Assembly: GCA_031255955.1 (NCBI GenBank)
Contig: JAIRRO010000068.1
Coordinates: forward strand, 1-24,849
Length of the DNA stretch: 24,849 nt
Reading direction: 5' to 3'
Origin: Oscillospiraceae bacterium
GTDB taxonomy: Bacteria; Bacillota; Clostridia; Oscillospirales; Oscillospiraceae
Under the pieces are notes generated by a model. The model was not told where the DNA came from. It saw only the letters and a program-made list of their open reading frames with translations, and did no database searches. Position 1 is the stretch's first letter. Every line of letters starts with the position of its first letter. Positions 1 to 7,651 of the stretch are shown in pieces. Both the position numbers and the translations under genes were made by a program.

Positions 1-445
1 GCGTATGCGGGCGGATCTAGGAATGATGTTACTGCACCGTCCGGAGTTAATCCTGCTTGACGAGCCGACGCTCGGACTTGACGTGCTTGCCAAACGCCAG
101 ATGATTGACTTCCTGAAAATACTGAACGAGCGCGACGGTACGACGATTATCGTCACGAGCCACGACATGGACGATTTAGAAGAAATGGCGCGGCGCATAC
201 TGCTGATTTCTCACGGTAAAATCGCGTTCGACGGCAACTTTACCGCTTTGCGCGGCGAACTCGGATTGGCGAGAAAGGTCGTCGTCAGCTTCGGTAACGG
301 TTCGCGCCGCGAGATAGCGTATGACGACACGAAATCCGCGCTTAGAGAAATCGCGGAGCTTGACGATGTGCTCGACGTCAGCTTTACGCAAGGCTCATTG
401 GAGGAGGGGCTTGCCACGCTCTTTGAGCGATGGAGGGGTATGTAG
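1..445 (+). CDS. ABC transporter ATP-binding protein, C-terminal part (cut by window edge)
   Basis: This is the 3' part of an ATPase subunit of an ABC transporter; the Walker A half lies outside the window. The visible frame opens with R-M-R-A-D-L, which fits the residues just after an LSLGQ-type signature. Next come a Walker B (LILLDEPTLGLD, about residues 15-26 of the visible part), a D-loop, and the switch histidine in TSHD. The tail of about 60 residues after the nucleotide-binding domain is typical of ABC-2 type exporters, and the wording resembles the COG4586-like ATPases that pair with ABC-2 permeases; that subfamily is a recollection, not a search result. No permease follows, so its partner must lie upstream or elsewhere. 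The first in-frame ATG (5) is internal to the protein and not the true start. The stop is TAG at 443-445. The substrate is unknown. Confidence 0.88.
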   Translation, partial: RMRADLGMMLLHRPELILLDEPTLGLDVLAKRQMIDFLKILNERDGTTIIVTSHDMDDLEEMARRILLISHGKIAFDGNFTALRGELGLARKVVVSFGNGSRREIAYDDTKSALREIAELDDVLDVSFTQGSLEEGLATLFERWRGM

Positions 446-527
446 GTTGATTCCTTATACCTTCCGCTTTATGCCGCTTTATGCCGCGGCACCGATGAGA
501 TTTCGCGGGTCGTCGTACTCCCCCCGC
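446..527. other. Intergenic region with a 10-bp tandem duplication
   Basis: This is the non-coding space between the ABC ATPase and the nucleoside phosphorylase promoter. It contains ccgctttatg twice in tandem at 464-483, followed by a further ccgc. I see no convincing terminator for the ABC gene and no small gene. Confidence 0.5.
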
Positions 528-556
528 TTGCGTCGCGCGCGCTCTTCCTGTATACT
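528..556 (+). promoter_or_regulatory. Sigma-A type promoter for the nucleoside phosphorylase
   Basis: TTGCGT at 528-533 (only TTG agrees with the -35 consensus) is followed by a 17-bp spacer and TATACT at 551-556 (5 of 6 matches). The predicted transcript starts near 563. This leaves a leader of about 18 nt that holds the Shine-Dalgarno site just before the ATG at 581. The near-ideal -10 box and exact spacing make this a good candidate. Confidence 0.65.
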
Positions 557-580
557 GCCGTACACAAAGGGGTGATTGCT

Positions 581-1405
581 ATGTCTGCCGCATATTCAAG
601 GCTGCGGGCTTCGGCGGACGCCGTGCGGGAGCGCGCCGGTGGGTTCGTGCCGCGCGCCGCGCTTGTGCTTGGCTCGGGGCTTGGGGCGTTCGCGGATAAA
701 ATGGAGATTCTGGCGACAATCGATTACGGAGAACTGCCCGGATTTCCGAAAAGCACCGTTGAGGGGCATCGCGGGCGGTTTGTGTTCGGGTATGAGCGCG
801 GCGTGCCGATTGTTGTGATGCAGGGGCGTGTCCATTATTATGAGGGTTATTCCGTCAACGATGTCGTCCTGCCGATTCGCGTGATGCGTCTGCTTGGCGC
901 GGGGACCCTTATTCTCACAAACGCCGTCGGCGCGATAAACGCCGATTACCGCGCGGGGGATTTTATGCTGCTGCGCGACCATATTTTGTACGGAGTCCCC
1001 TCCCCGCTCATCGGCGAAAACATCGACGAGCTGGGTACGCGCTTCCCCGATATGAGCGAGGTGTATTCAAGCCCGCTGCGTAAAAAAGCCGCCGCCGCGG
1101 CGAGTACTCTGAGCATCCCCTTGCACGAGGGTGTGTATCTTCAAGTCTCGGGACCGAATTTTGAAACCCCGGCGGAGATTCGCGCATTCCGCTCTCTCGG
1201 CGCGGACGTTGTGGGGATGTCCACAGCGTGCGAGGCTGTCGCGGCGCGTCACGCGGGGATGGAGATATGCGGCATTTCCTGCGTCTCAAATCTCGCCGCC
1301 GGAATGTCCAAAGCCCCGCTGACCCACGAAGAAGTACAGACGGCAGCCGACGAAGCCGCGCCGCGCTTCCGCGGTCTTATATCAGAAATCATCAGCGGAT
1401 TGTAA
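581..1405 (+). CDS. punA: Purine-nucleoside phosphorylase (trimeric, inosine/guanosine type)
   Basis: The enzyme splits inosine or guanosine (and the deoxy forms) with phosphate into base plus (deoxy)ribose-1-phosphate, a cytoplasmic purine salvage step. At 274 residues it has the usual size of the trimeric family. Active-site positions known from human PNP can be matched: S32 in GSGLG, H63, R83 and H85 in the QGRVHYYEG block, A115 in TNAVGA, E195 in GPNFET, M213-S214 in GMST, and N237. The usual TVPE is TACE here, keeping the Glu, and the usual ITN is VSN, keeping the Asn. I chose ATG 581 over GTG 572 because the ribosome site AAAGGGGTGAT (567-577) covers the GTG. It has its own promoter (528-556) and ends before a hairpin at 1431-1480. 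The symbol could equally be pupG or deoD in other naming schemes. Confidence 0.95.
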   Translation: MSAAYSRLRASADAVRERAGGFVPRAALVLGSGLGAFADKMEILATIDYGELPGFPKSTVEGHRGRFVFGYERGVPIVVMQGRVHYYEGYSVNDVVLPIRVMRLLGAGTLILTNAVGAINADYRAGDFMLLRDHILYGVPSPLIGENIDELGTRFPDMSEVYSSPLRKKAAAAASTLSIPLHEGVYLQVSGPNFETPAEIRAFRSLGADVVGMSTACEAVAARHAGMEICGISCVSNLAAGMSKAPLTHEEVQTAADEAAPRFRGLISEIISGL

Positions 1406-1430
1406 GGCTCCGCCGAAAATACAATCGAAA

Positions 1431-1480
1431 CATACAAAAGCGCGGCGAGGTTTGATCCTCCGCCGCGCTTTGCTTGTATG
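1431..1480. terminator. Bidirectional hairpin terminator between convergent genes
   Basis: The arm CATACAA-AAGCGCGGCGAGG pairs, with small bulges, with CCTCCGCCGCGCTT-TG-C-TTGTATG around the loop tttgat (1451-1456). On the minus strand the hairpin is followed by a T-rich run (ttttgtatgttt), which suits the end of the gene at 1495-2319. On the + strand the T content is modest. Its position between two converging genes supports a terminator role. Confidence 0.7.
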
Positions 1481-1494
1481 TCTTCCCGGGATTT

Positions 1495-2319
1495 TTAATT
1501 GTATTTGCCGCGCGCCTCTCTGTATCCCTCCGGCGCCTCCAGCGTATCCGGCGGGAAGAATTCATCAATCGGGAAATGAATTCTGGAGAAGAGGCTGCAC
1601 GCGTCGTCGTCACCGGCGCCGAGACACTCTTTATCCGGCACGAAATAATCATAACTCGGAATGAGCAGCTGTGTATCGCGCTCCATCCTGATGATGGAGA
1701 ACTGCCCGAGCGTGACATACACGCGGCGGCTGGTGTTGTCAAACACAAGCTCATCGCCGAAATTCTCCGCAATCTGCGACGGTATCTCGGAAACGGTGAA
1801 TTCATTGCTCTTGTCGGGCACATCAACGAGCCGCATTGCGAGAACAATCGGGTCAACAGCCTCAATGACCGCTGTCGGTAAATTGGCTGCCTCCTGAGTG
1901 TCAGCCGCGGGGGCGGTCATCGAATCGCGCGAGGTGAAAATCTTCGCGGAGCTTTCGCTGCCAAACAGAATCACGCGCTTATCGAACACCGCCAGCCCCG
2001 CGATTTCAACGGGCTTATTCAGCAGCGTGAATGCCTCTCCCTGAACCCTGTAGAAATACCGTATATCCACGGAATAGTAGCCTCTGTTGAACGTGACCTC
2101 TTCCACATCAATGTCGGCGAACAGCAGCTGCGCCCCGCGTGCGCGGACGGATACGGCGCTCTCCACCGCGCTCTGCGAAGCGGCTGTCAGGTACAGCCGG
2201 AGGTCGTCGATGCAGTCCTTGTCTCTACAGGCATCGAAAATTTTTGTCGTATGTACGCTAACCGCTTCTTTCACGGCTGCGTTGTCCGGCGTCGCACCGG
2301 GAACTATCTTCTCAGTCAT
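1495..2319 (-). CDS. Conserved clostridial protein of unknown function
   Basis: This protein has 274 residues, no signal peptide and no membrane segment. I do not recognise a named domain. From memory, related uncharacterised proteins occur in spore-forming Clostridia and share a KIFDACxxKDC segment near the N-terminus (here residues 26-36, C31 and C36), a central beta-rich part, and a C-terminal block reading TLGQFSIIRMERDTQLL (203-219), followed by C232 and C241 and a SRIHFPIDEFFPP segment (245-257). The two cysteine pairs could form disulfides or bind a metal. The start ATG has a strong site AAAGGGGGAG 11 nt upstream. It lies 95 bp downstream of gpsA on the same strand, so it may be read through from that operon or have its own promoter. 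A link to sporulation is only a guess. Confidence 0.8.
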   Translation of the reverse strand: MTEKIVPGATPDNAAVKEAVSVHTTKIFDACRDKDCIDDLRLYLTAASQSAVESAVSVRARGAQLLFADIDVEEVTFNRGYYSVDIRYFYRVQGEAFTLLNKPVEIAGLAVFDKRVILFGSESSAKIFTSRDSMTAPAADTQEAANLPTAVIEAVDPIVLAMRLVDVPDKSNEFTVSEIPSQIAENFGDELVFDNTSRRVYVTLGQFSIIRMERDTQLLIPSYDYFVPDKECLGAGDDDACSLFSRIHFPIDEFFPPDTLEAPEGYREARGKYN

Positions 2320-2414
2320 AATTGGCTTGCTCCCCCTTTAAGGATGATTACGGTACAGTTTATGCACCCCACCCCGCGCTTGTGAGTGCCAATTACACGT
2401 TTTCAAATTTACCC

Positions 2415-3419
2415 TTATGTCATAAAGCTCGCTTCCGTCTCGCTGCGCCTTGTGCGCGTCATAAGCTCGCGTATGGCAGCGCGCGGATTTTTGCCGTCGT
2501 ACAGGACGCTGTAAGCCTCTGAGCATATCGGCATATTTATCCCCGCGCGCTCTGATAATATCCGCGCTGCCTTTGCCGCGTAATATCCCTCGACTGCCGC
2601 TCCTACTTCCTTCATAGCGTCCCCGGCTGACAGTCCTTGCCCTATAAACGCGCCGGCTCTTCGATTGCGGGAATGCTTTGATGTACACGTTACGATTAAA
2701 TCGCCCAATCCTGCAAGTCCCGCTACTGTCTCTCGTCTGCCTCCAAGGGCTATTACAAGATGCGCTATCTCTGCCAGTCCGCGTGTGGCAAGCATAGCTG
2801 TCGTGTTATCTCCGAAGCCGAGTCCGTCGCATATACCGGCACATAGGGCAATGACGTTCTTTAACGCGCCTCCAAGCTCTACGCCGATAATATCATCAGA
2901 GGTATATACGCGATAATAATCGTTCATAAAGATATCCTGTACTGTTTCGGCAATGTCCTTATCGCGGGAAGCCGCGACGCAGGCTGTCGGCAGTCCTCGG
3001 GCGACTTCTTCGGCGTGAGCGGGTCCGGATAAAACAGATATACCTCGTTTATCACCGAAGATATTACGAAGCAGCTCTGAAAAGAGCATATATCCGTCAG
3101 GCTCTATGCCCTTTGTCCCACAGACGATTATGCAGTCAGAGGGCAGGACCTTTTGCATTTGCTCCGCTGTTTCTTTAAGGGCTGTTGAAGCTGTTGCTAT
3201 AACGGCAAGCTGCGCGTTTGTCTTTTCTGCAATATCTCCTGATATATGTATGTCTGCCGGTATCGTAACGCCACCCAATCTCGGATTTACCCGTGTTTTA
3301 TTAAGCTCGCTTGCAAGGGCGGGTGAGGAGGAGCGCAGCGTTACTGTGTGTCCGTTTTCGTTTAGCAGGAGGGAAAGGGCTATGCCCCATGCTCCGGCGC
3401 CGTATACCGATATGTTCAA
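2415..3419 (-). CDS. gpsA: Glycerol-3-phosphate dehydrogenase [NAD(P)+]
   Basis: It reduces dihydroxyacetone phosphate to sn-glycerol-3-phosphate, the backbone for phospholipids, in the cytoplasm. The 334-residue length is normal. Visible features are the dinucleotide-binding GAGAWG (7-12), K103 in GTKG, the SGPAHAEEVARGLPT block (131-145), the catalytic lysine K187 in GALKNVIAL, D240 in GLAGLGDLIVTC, and SRNRR (250-254). The start is TTG at 3419: no ATG fits, and AAAGGGGGAG lies 7 nt upstream. That ribosome site is formed by the last codons and stop of plsY, only 4 nt separate the two genes, and translation is probably coupled. GpsA supplies the substrate of PlsY, so the pairing is functional. 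Confidence 0.97.
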   Translation of the reverse strand: MNISVYGAGAWGIALSLLLNENGHTVTLRSSSPALASELNKTRVNPRLGGVTIPADIHISGDIAEKTNAQLAVIATASTALKETAEQMQKVLPSDCIIVCGTKGIEPDGYMLFSELLRNIFGDKRGISVLSGPAHAEEVARGLPTACVAASRDKDIAETVQDIFMNDYYRVYTSDDIIGVELGGALKNVIALCAGICDGLGFGDNTTAMLATRGLAEIAHLVIALGGRRETVAGLAGLGDLIVTCTSKHSRNRRAGAFIGQGLSAGDAMKEVGAAVEGYYAAKAARILSERAGINMPICSEAYSVLYDGKNPRAAIRELMTRTRRSETEASFMT

Positions 3420-3423
3420 GGCG

Positions 3424-4074
3424 TTACTCCCCCTTTTTTTTGATGCTGAATTTCGGCTCTGATCTTTTTATCAACCTTTGTATATTCCCGCTGTGCCGGA
3501 TGACAAGCAGCAGAGCGGACATTGACGCCAGCGCAAGCTCCGGCGCGCCGCCGATTTTGAAAATGGCAAGCGCTATGGGGTAGCCCCACACACCGATTAT
3601 CGCGGCAAGGGAAACGTATCTTGTGGTAAGCAGCACCAGCAGAAACATCCCCCATCCTATAATGGATACGCGCCAATCGATGCTGAACAGCAGCACACCC
3701 GCCGCAAGAACAGCCTTGCCCCCGCGGAATTTATAAAGGACGGGGAAGCAATGCCCCAGCATCACGAAAAATCCGGAATAAATCCGTCCGAAGATGGCGG
3801 TGTACGACAGCGCGGTGCCCGTGAGCGCGGGAATCGAAAACAGCCAGCCGCCGATTAACACGGGTGCAAGCGTCTTGGCAACGTCGATAACCATCATCAG
3901 CAGCACCCCGCGCTTGCCGAATACGCGATAAAAATTCGTAAGTCCGGGGTTTCCGCTGCCGTGCTCGCGTATATCGCGGCGGTAGAGGTATTTGGACGTT
4001 ATGATGGCGCCGTTGACGCCCCCGATAATATACGCCTGCAGCGCGGCGATTAAATGCGCAAATGTGATGAGCAT
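3424..4074 (-). CDS. plsY: Glycerol-3-phosphate acyltransferase PlsY
   Basis: This membrane enzyme transfers an acyl group from acyl-phosphate to glycerol-3-phosphate, giving lysophosphatidic acid. It has 216 residues with several hydrophobic segments. Family motif 1 appears as GSGNPGLTN (39-47), motif 2 as GHCFPVLYKFRGGKAV (107-122), and motif 3 as RHSGNIQRL (193-201). In motif 3 the glycine usually found a few residues later (RLxxGxE) is Arg here, while the Glu remains. It starts 1 nt after the der stop codon, with a GGAG site inside the end of der, so the genes are coupled. The PlsX partner that makes acyl-phosphate is not in this window. Confidence 0.95.
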   Translation of the reverse strand: MLITFAHLIAALQAYIIGGVNGAIITSKYLYRRDIREHGSGNPGLTNFYRVFGKRGVLLMMVIDVAKTLAPVLIGGWLFSIPALTGTALSYTAIFGRIYSGFFVMLGHCFPVLYKFRGGKAVLAAGVLLFSIDWRVSIIGWGMFLLVLLTTRYVSLAAIIGVWGYPIALAIFKIGGAPELALASMSALLLVIRHSGNIQRLIKRSEPKFSIKKKGE

Positions 4075-4075
4075 A

Positions 4076-5404
4076 TTATCTGTCCTCGTCTCCTTTTTGA
4101 CGGATTATCATACGCATCGGCGTACCCTCCAGCCCGTAAACAGAGCGTATTTGGTTCTCTATATAGCGCTGATATGAAAAATGGAACAGCTCCGCGTCGT
4201 TGCAAAAGCAAACGAATGTCGGCGGACGGATGCCTGTCTGCGTCATATAGTAAATTTTCAGGCGTCTGCCCTTGTCCGTCGGGGGCTGCTGCCGCGCCTG
4301 CGCGTCGGCAAGCACTCCGTTGAGTGCGCCCGTTGTAATCCGCATGGCGGATTGGTTGTCCACATAATTGATAAGCTCGAACAGCCTATCCACGCGCTGC
4401 CCTGTTTTCGCGGATATGAACGCAATCGGGGCATACGCCATAAAGCTCAAATCGCGGCGGACAGCCTCGTGCATACGCGCCATTGTCCGCTCGTCCTTGT
4501 CGATGATGTCCCATTTATTTATGACAATGATGGACGCGCGCCCGGCTTCGTGCGCCATACCGGCGACCTTCGTGTCCTGCTCTGTCACGCCCTCGGCGGC
4601 GTCGATCATTATGAGACAGACCTCGCTGCGCTCGATTGCCATCTGCGCGCGCAGGACGCTGTATCGCTCTATATTATCCGCCACGCGCGATTTCCTGCGC
4701 AGCCCCGCGGTGTCGATGAACAGATATTTGCCCTGCTCGTTCTCAAATTGCGCGTCCACGGCGTCGCGCGTTGTGCCTGCCGTTTCGGATACGATTACGC
4801 GCGTTTCCCCGAGAATTCTGTTCAGCAGAGAGGATTTTCCGGCGTTCGGCTTGCCGATGATGGCAACGGCAACGCGTTCGTCCTCCTCACCGGCGTCGCC
4901 TGAGGGTGGGAAGCGCCTGACACATTCGTCAAGCAAATCCCCCGTGCCGTGTCCGTGAGCGGCTGAAACAGCAATCGGATCCCCGAGTCCAAGGGAATAG
5001 AATTCGTAAACATCCGGGTTTTCGGCGCCCGTGCCGTCGCATTTATTCACGGCAAGCACGATGGGCTTCTTTGAGCGCAAAAGCATAGTCGCCACCTCGT
5101 CGTCAGACGCGGTAACGCCCGTTGTGACGTCGCACACAAGCACGATAACATCTGACATATCAATGGCAATCTGCGCCTGCTCGCGCATAAACATCAAAAT
5201 TTCACCGCCGCCCTGCGGCTCAATTCCGCCTGTATCCACAAGGTCAAAATCCCGCCCGTTCCAGTCTGACGATGCATATATGCGGTCACGCGTGACGCCC
5301 GGCGTGTCCTCAACAATCGCGAGGCGCCGTCCGGCTATTCTGTTGAAAAGCATAGACTTCCCGACGTTCGGGCGTCCGACTATTGCGATAAGCGGCTTTG
5401 ACAT
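4076..5404 (-). CDS. der: Ribosome-assembly GTPase Der (EngA)
   Basis: This double GTPase is needed for 50S ribosomal subunit assembly. It has 442 residues. The first G domain has GRPNVGKS (10-17), DTGG (57-60) and NKCD (120-123); the second has GKPNAGKS (184-191), DTAG (231-234) and NKWD (296-299). A C-terminal KH-like domain follows from about residue 355. A good ribosome site, AGAGGTGA, precedes the ATG. It sits 30 bp after the DUF512 radical-SAM gene and directly before plsY. Confidence 0.98.
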   Translation of the reverse strand: MSKPLIAIVGRPNVGKSMLFNRIAGRRLAIVEDTPGVTRDRIYASSDWNGRDFDLVDTGGIEPQGGGEILMFMREQAQIAIDMSDVIVLVCDVTTGVTASDDEVATMLLRSKKPIVLAVNKCDGTGAENPDVYEFYSLGLGDPIAVSAAHGHGTGDLLDECVRRFPPSGDAGEEDERVAVAIIGKPNAGKSSLLNRILGETRVIVSETAGTTRDAVDAQFENEQGKYLFIDTAGLRRKSRVADNIERYSVLRAQMAIERSEVCLIMIDAAEGVTEQDTKVAGMAHEAGRASIIVINKWDIIDKDERTMARMHEAVRRDLSFMAYAPIAFISAKTGQRVDRLFELINYVDNQSAMRITTGALNGVLADAQARQQPPTDKGRRLKIYYMTQTGIRPPTFVCFCNDAELFHFSYQRYIENQIRSVYGLEGTPMRMIIRQKGDEDR

Positions 5405-5434
5405 CGTGTGTTCACCTCTTTTTTCTCCACTGTT

Positions 5435-6742
5435 CTAATTCCCCATCATGGCGCAAAGCAGATCCGCGCCGTCCCGTCCGACCACGCGGACGGACGCCCC
5501 AAGCGCGTTTTCCAACTGCGGCAGCGTTACATCATCCAAAAACGTGTCCTCGCCATAACGCAGCATATTGTCCGGTATTAATATGCGTGGCGCGTGTCCC
5601 GTTTTTCGCAGCGTTTTTATAATATCGCCGCCTGTAAGCAGTCCGGCGACGTCCACGCTCTCGCCGAAAAATTCGTTTGTCACGCCGATGACCTCTCCGC
5701 GCAGCGCTCCGAATTTTTTGCGCGCGTCCTGATATAGCTCCGCTATGTATTTCTCGGCGGCGCGCCCCGTGACGGCTGTAAACGGCGTGCTTCTGACATC
5801 CAAGGCGTCGGCTGCCTCCAGCGCGTCGGCGAACTCCGTCATCAGCAGCCGCAGCATTCCCACGCCGTTTTCAAGCTGCGGATAGTCCTCATAATATTCG
5901 TCCGTCGGCAACGGCAGACCGGCTTTGATGTATAGCTCGTCGGCGGCATAGAATATCCCGCTGCCGCACTCCGCGCGGCATATTTTCGCAATGTCCTCAA
6001 CCTGACGCGCGGCGGCGGACGCCCGCTCCGCGTCAAACGGAGTAAGGCTTGGTAAGCCGTCCCTCCAGCGTGTTATGCCCACCGGCACGACGGCGACGCT
6101 CGCGACTGCGGGATAAAGCTTTTTCAGCTCCGCCATGCTGTAGGCAAGCTCCGCGCCGTCATTAATACCTGGACACAGAACGATTTGACAGTTCATCGAT
6201 ATCCCCGCCGCTGCAAGTCTTTTTATCGTCGCAACGCCGTCTGCCCCCGCCCTGGATCCCAACATATATGCGCGCAGCTCCGGCTTCATCGTATGCACAG
6301 AGACATTCAGCGGCGACACGCGCAGCTGAATAATCCGCTGTATTTCGCGCTCTGACATATTCGTCAGGGTGACGTAATTGCCCTGCAAAAACGACAGACG
6401 CGCGTCGTCGTCCTTGTAATACAGCGATTCGCGCATACCGCGCGGCAGCTGATCTATGAAGCAAAACACGCATCTGTTCGCGCAGGAGCGCTGATTATCG
6501 ATGAGATAGCTTTCAAACTCAATGCCGACCTCCTCCCCCTCGCTTTTTTTCAGCGAGACAAGAAGAAACGAGCCGTTCGGGCGGCGCAGCACAAGGCGCA
6601 GGCGGGCGTCATATGTGTGGTATTTGTAGTCCAGAATGTCTGTTATCGGCTTGCCGTTCACGGACAGCAAAACATCGCCCGGCGCGATTTTTGTCCGCGA
6701 CGCGGGTGAGCCTCCCGTTATACCCTTCACTGCCGCCGGCAT
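5435..6742 (-). CDS. PDZ/radical-SAM protein with C-terminal DUF512 domain
   Basis: The biochemical role is not known to me. The N-terminal 60 residues form a PDZ-like module (GDVLLSVNGKPI). Next comes a radical SAM cluster motif, C87-x3-C91-x2-C94, followed by FIDQLPRGMRESLYYKDDD (95-113), a hallmark of this family. The C-terminal part (about 245-430) fits DUF512. Enzymes of this type bind a 4Fe-4S cluster and cleave S-adenosylmethionine; the substrate is unknown. I chose ATG 6742 (435 residues) because GGGAGGT lies 6-7 nt upstream. The frame is open to an ATG at 6802, which has no ribosome site and would add 20 residues ahead of the PDZ start. Its location beside der hints at a link to ribosome or RNA modification, which is inference only. 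Confidence 0.9.
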   Translation of the reverse strand: MPAAVKGITGGSPASRTKIAPGDVLLSVNGKPITDILDYKYHTYDARLRLVLRRPNGSFLLVSLKKSEGEEVGIEFESYLIDNQRSCANRCVFCFIDQLPRGMRESLYYKDDDARLSFLQGNYVTLTNMSEREIQRIIQLRVSPLNVSVHTMKPELRAYMLGSRAGADGVATIKRLAAAGISMNCQIVLCPGINDGAELAYSMAELKKLYPAVASVAVVPVGITRWRDGLPSLTPFDAERASAAARQVEDIAKICRAECGSGIFYAADELYIKAGLPLPTDEYYEDYPQLENGVGMLRLLMTEFADALEAADALDVRSTPFTAVTGRAAEKYIAELYQDARKKFGALRGEVIGVTNEFFGESVDVAGLLTGGDIIKTLRKTGHAPRILIPDNMLRYGEDTFLDDVTLPQLENALGASVRVVGRDGADLLCAMMGN

Positions 6743-6813
6743 ACGCTGACCTCCCGATAATAAACGCGCCGGAAACAGCGCCGCCGTTTCCACCGCATTC
6801 ATTCATAACGAAT

Positions 6814-6835
6814 GGGCGGGGGATGTCCCCCGCCC
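6814..6835. repeat. Strong GC-rich inverted repeat between rpmF and the DUF512 gene
   Basis: GGGCGGGGGA and TCCCCCGCCC form a near-perfect stem with a tiny loop. A second short inverted repeat, CATTC-N5-GAATG, lies beside it at 6798-6812. No T-run follows in the minus direction, so it is not a classic intrinsic terminator. It could block transcription partially, protect the yceD-rpmF mRNA 3' end, or control entry into the DUF512-der-plsY-gpsA genes. Confidence 0.6.
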
Positions 6836-6858
6836 GACCGCGTAAAATCGAGATAAAC

Positions 6859-7038
6859 TCAGTTTACGCTGAAAACCTCGCGACCGTTGTAAGAGCCGCA
6901 CGCCTTGCACGCCCTGTGCGGAAGCTTGTACTCTCCGCATTTCGGGCACTTCACAAGCCCCGGAACAGCAAGCTTCCAGTGCGAGCTACGCCTTTTATCA
7001 CGCCTCGCCTTCGATACCTTCCCCTTTGGAACCGCCAT
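6859..7038 (-). CDS. rpmF: 50S ribosomal protein L32
   Basis: This protein of the large ribosomal subunit has 59 residues. It begins MAVPKGKVSKARRDKRRSSH and carries a zinc-ribbon with C31, C34, C44 and C47 (CPKC...CKAC), so it is the zinc-binding (C+) form. An ideal ribosome site, AGGAGGTG, precedes the ATG. It lies 48 bp downstream of yceD, the usual arrangement in bacteria, and is probably transcribed from the promoter at 7623-7651. The fatty acid gene plsX, which often follows rpmF, is absent here. Confidence 0.97.
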   Translation of the reverse strand: MAVPKGKVSKARRDKRRSSHWKLAVPGLVKCPKCGEYKLPHRACKACGSYNGREVFSVN

Positions 7039-7086
7039 ATTTTTAACACCTCCTATGTTTGTTGCGTTGTGTTTCGTTTGCCGCCG

Positions 7087-7584
7087 TCACTCGCTGTCTA
7101 ATAATTGCGCGAGTTTGGCAAGCCTTGGGTCTGTCTCCGGTTTGCAGTCGCACTCCCCAAGATTCAGGTCGGCGCCGCACCGCTCGCAGAGTCCGCGGCA
7201 ATCCTCACGACAAAGCTCTCGATACTCGGATCGCAAAATCAGCTCTGTCACGATTATTTCGCCGGGGTCGATGGACAAGCCTTCTATGCGATAATATTCG
7301 GGGTCGTCCTCCGTCGCTTCGTTTTCAGACAGCGTCACGGCAATCGTCTGCGATATGTCGCGCTCGAATTCTTTCAGACAGCGCGCGCACACGCAAAGCA
7401 GCCTGATTTCAACCTCCGCGCGCATCGTAAGAATCCCCGCGTCGTTTCGCACCACGCCGCGCGCGCGGGGCGTCCCTTGAATATCCCGCACACTTTCTGA
7501 CAAGAGCTGTGACAGCTCCGGCGAAAAATCAAACGCCGCGCTATGTCCGGGAACGCCGATAACGTCCCTTAAATCAAGCGTCAC
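7087..7584 (-). CDS. yceD: YceD/DUF177 family protein (rRNA accumulation factor)
   Basis: This 165-residue family is known for a role in 23S rRNA accumulation or large-subunit biogenesis and nearly always sits before rpmF, as here. It shows the CxRC pair in the middle (CARC, about 68-71) and the C-terminal cysteine cluster CREDCRGLCERCG...CDC expected for the family, which may bind zinc. The start is GTG at 7584 with AGGAGGGG upstream; no ATG is in reach. A near-consensus promoter lies 39-67 bp upstream of the start codon. Confidence 0.92.
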   Translation of the reverse strand: MTLDLRDVIGVPGHSAAFDFSPELSQLLSESVRDIQGTPRARGVVRNDAGILTMRAEVEIRLLCVCARCLKEFERDISQTIAVTLSENEATEDDPEYYRIEGLSIDPGEIIVTELILRSEYRELCREDCRGLCERCGADLNLGECDCKPETDPRLAKLAQLLDSE

Positions 7585-7622
7585 GGCAACCCCTCCTATT
7601 AAGCATACCGCGATTTCACCAT

Positions 7623-7651
7623 ATCATATACTATTGTGATTGTATTGTCAA
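7623..7651 (-). promoter_or_regulatory. Near-consensus sigma-A promoter for yceD-rpmF
   Basis: On the minus strand TTGACA (7651-7646) is followed by exactly 17 bp and TATGAT (7628-7623). Transcription should start near 7616. The -35 box lies in a 13-bp palindrome, GTATTG-T-CAATAC (7642-7654), and ATAGTAT occurs twice around it. Either could be an operator. Confidence 0.85.

Noticed and set aside
446..575. A possible broken permease gene after the ABC ATPase
   Set aside because: No frame gives a membrane-like protein; the stretch reads as non-coding DNA with a promoter.
4181..4903. A 240-codon + strand frame opposite der
   Set aside because: It is antisense to well-conserved GTPase motifs, with no own promoter or ribosome site and no recognisable domain.
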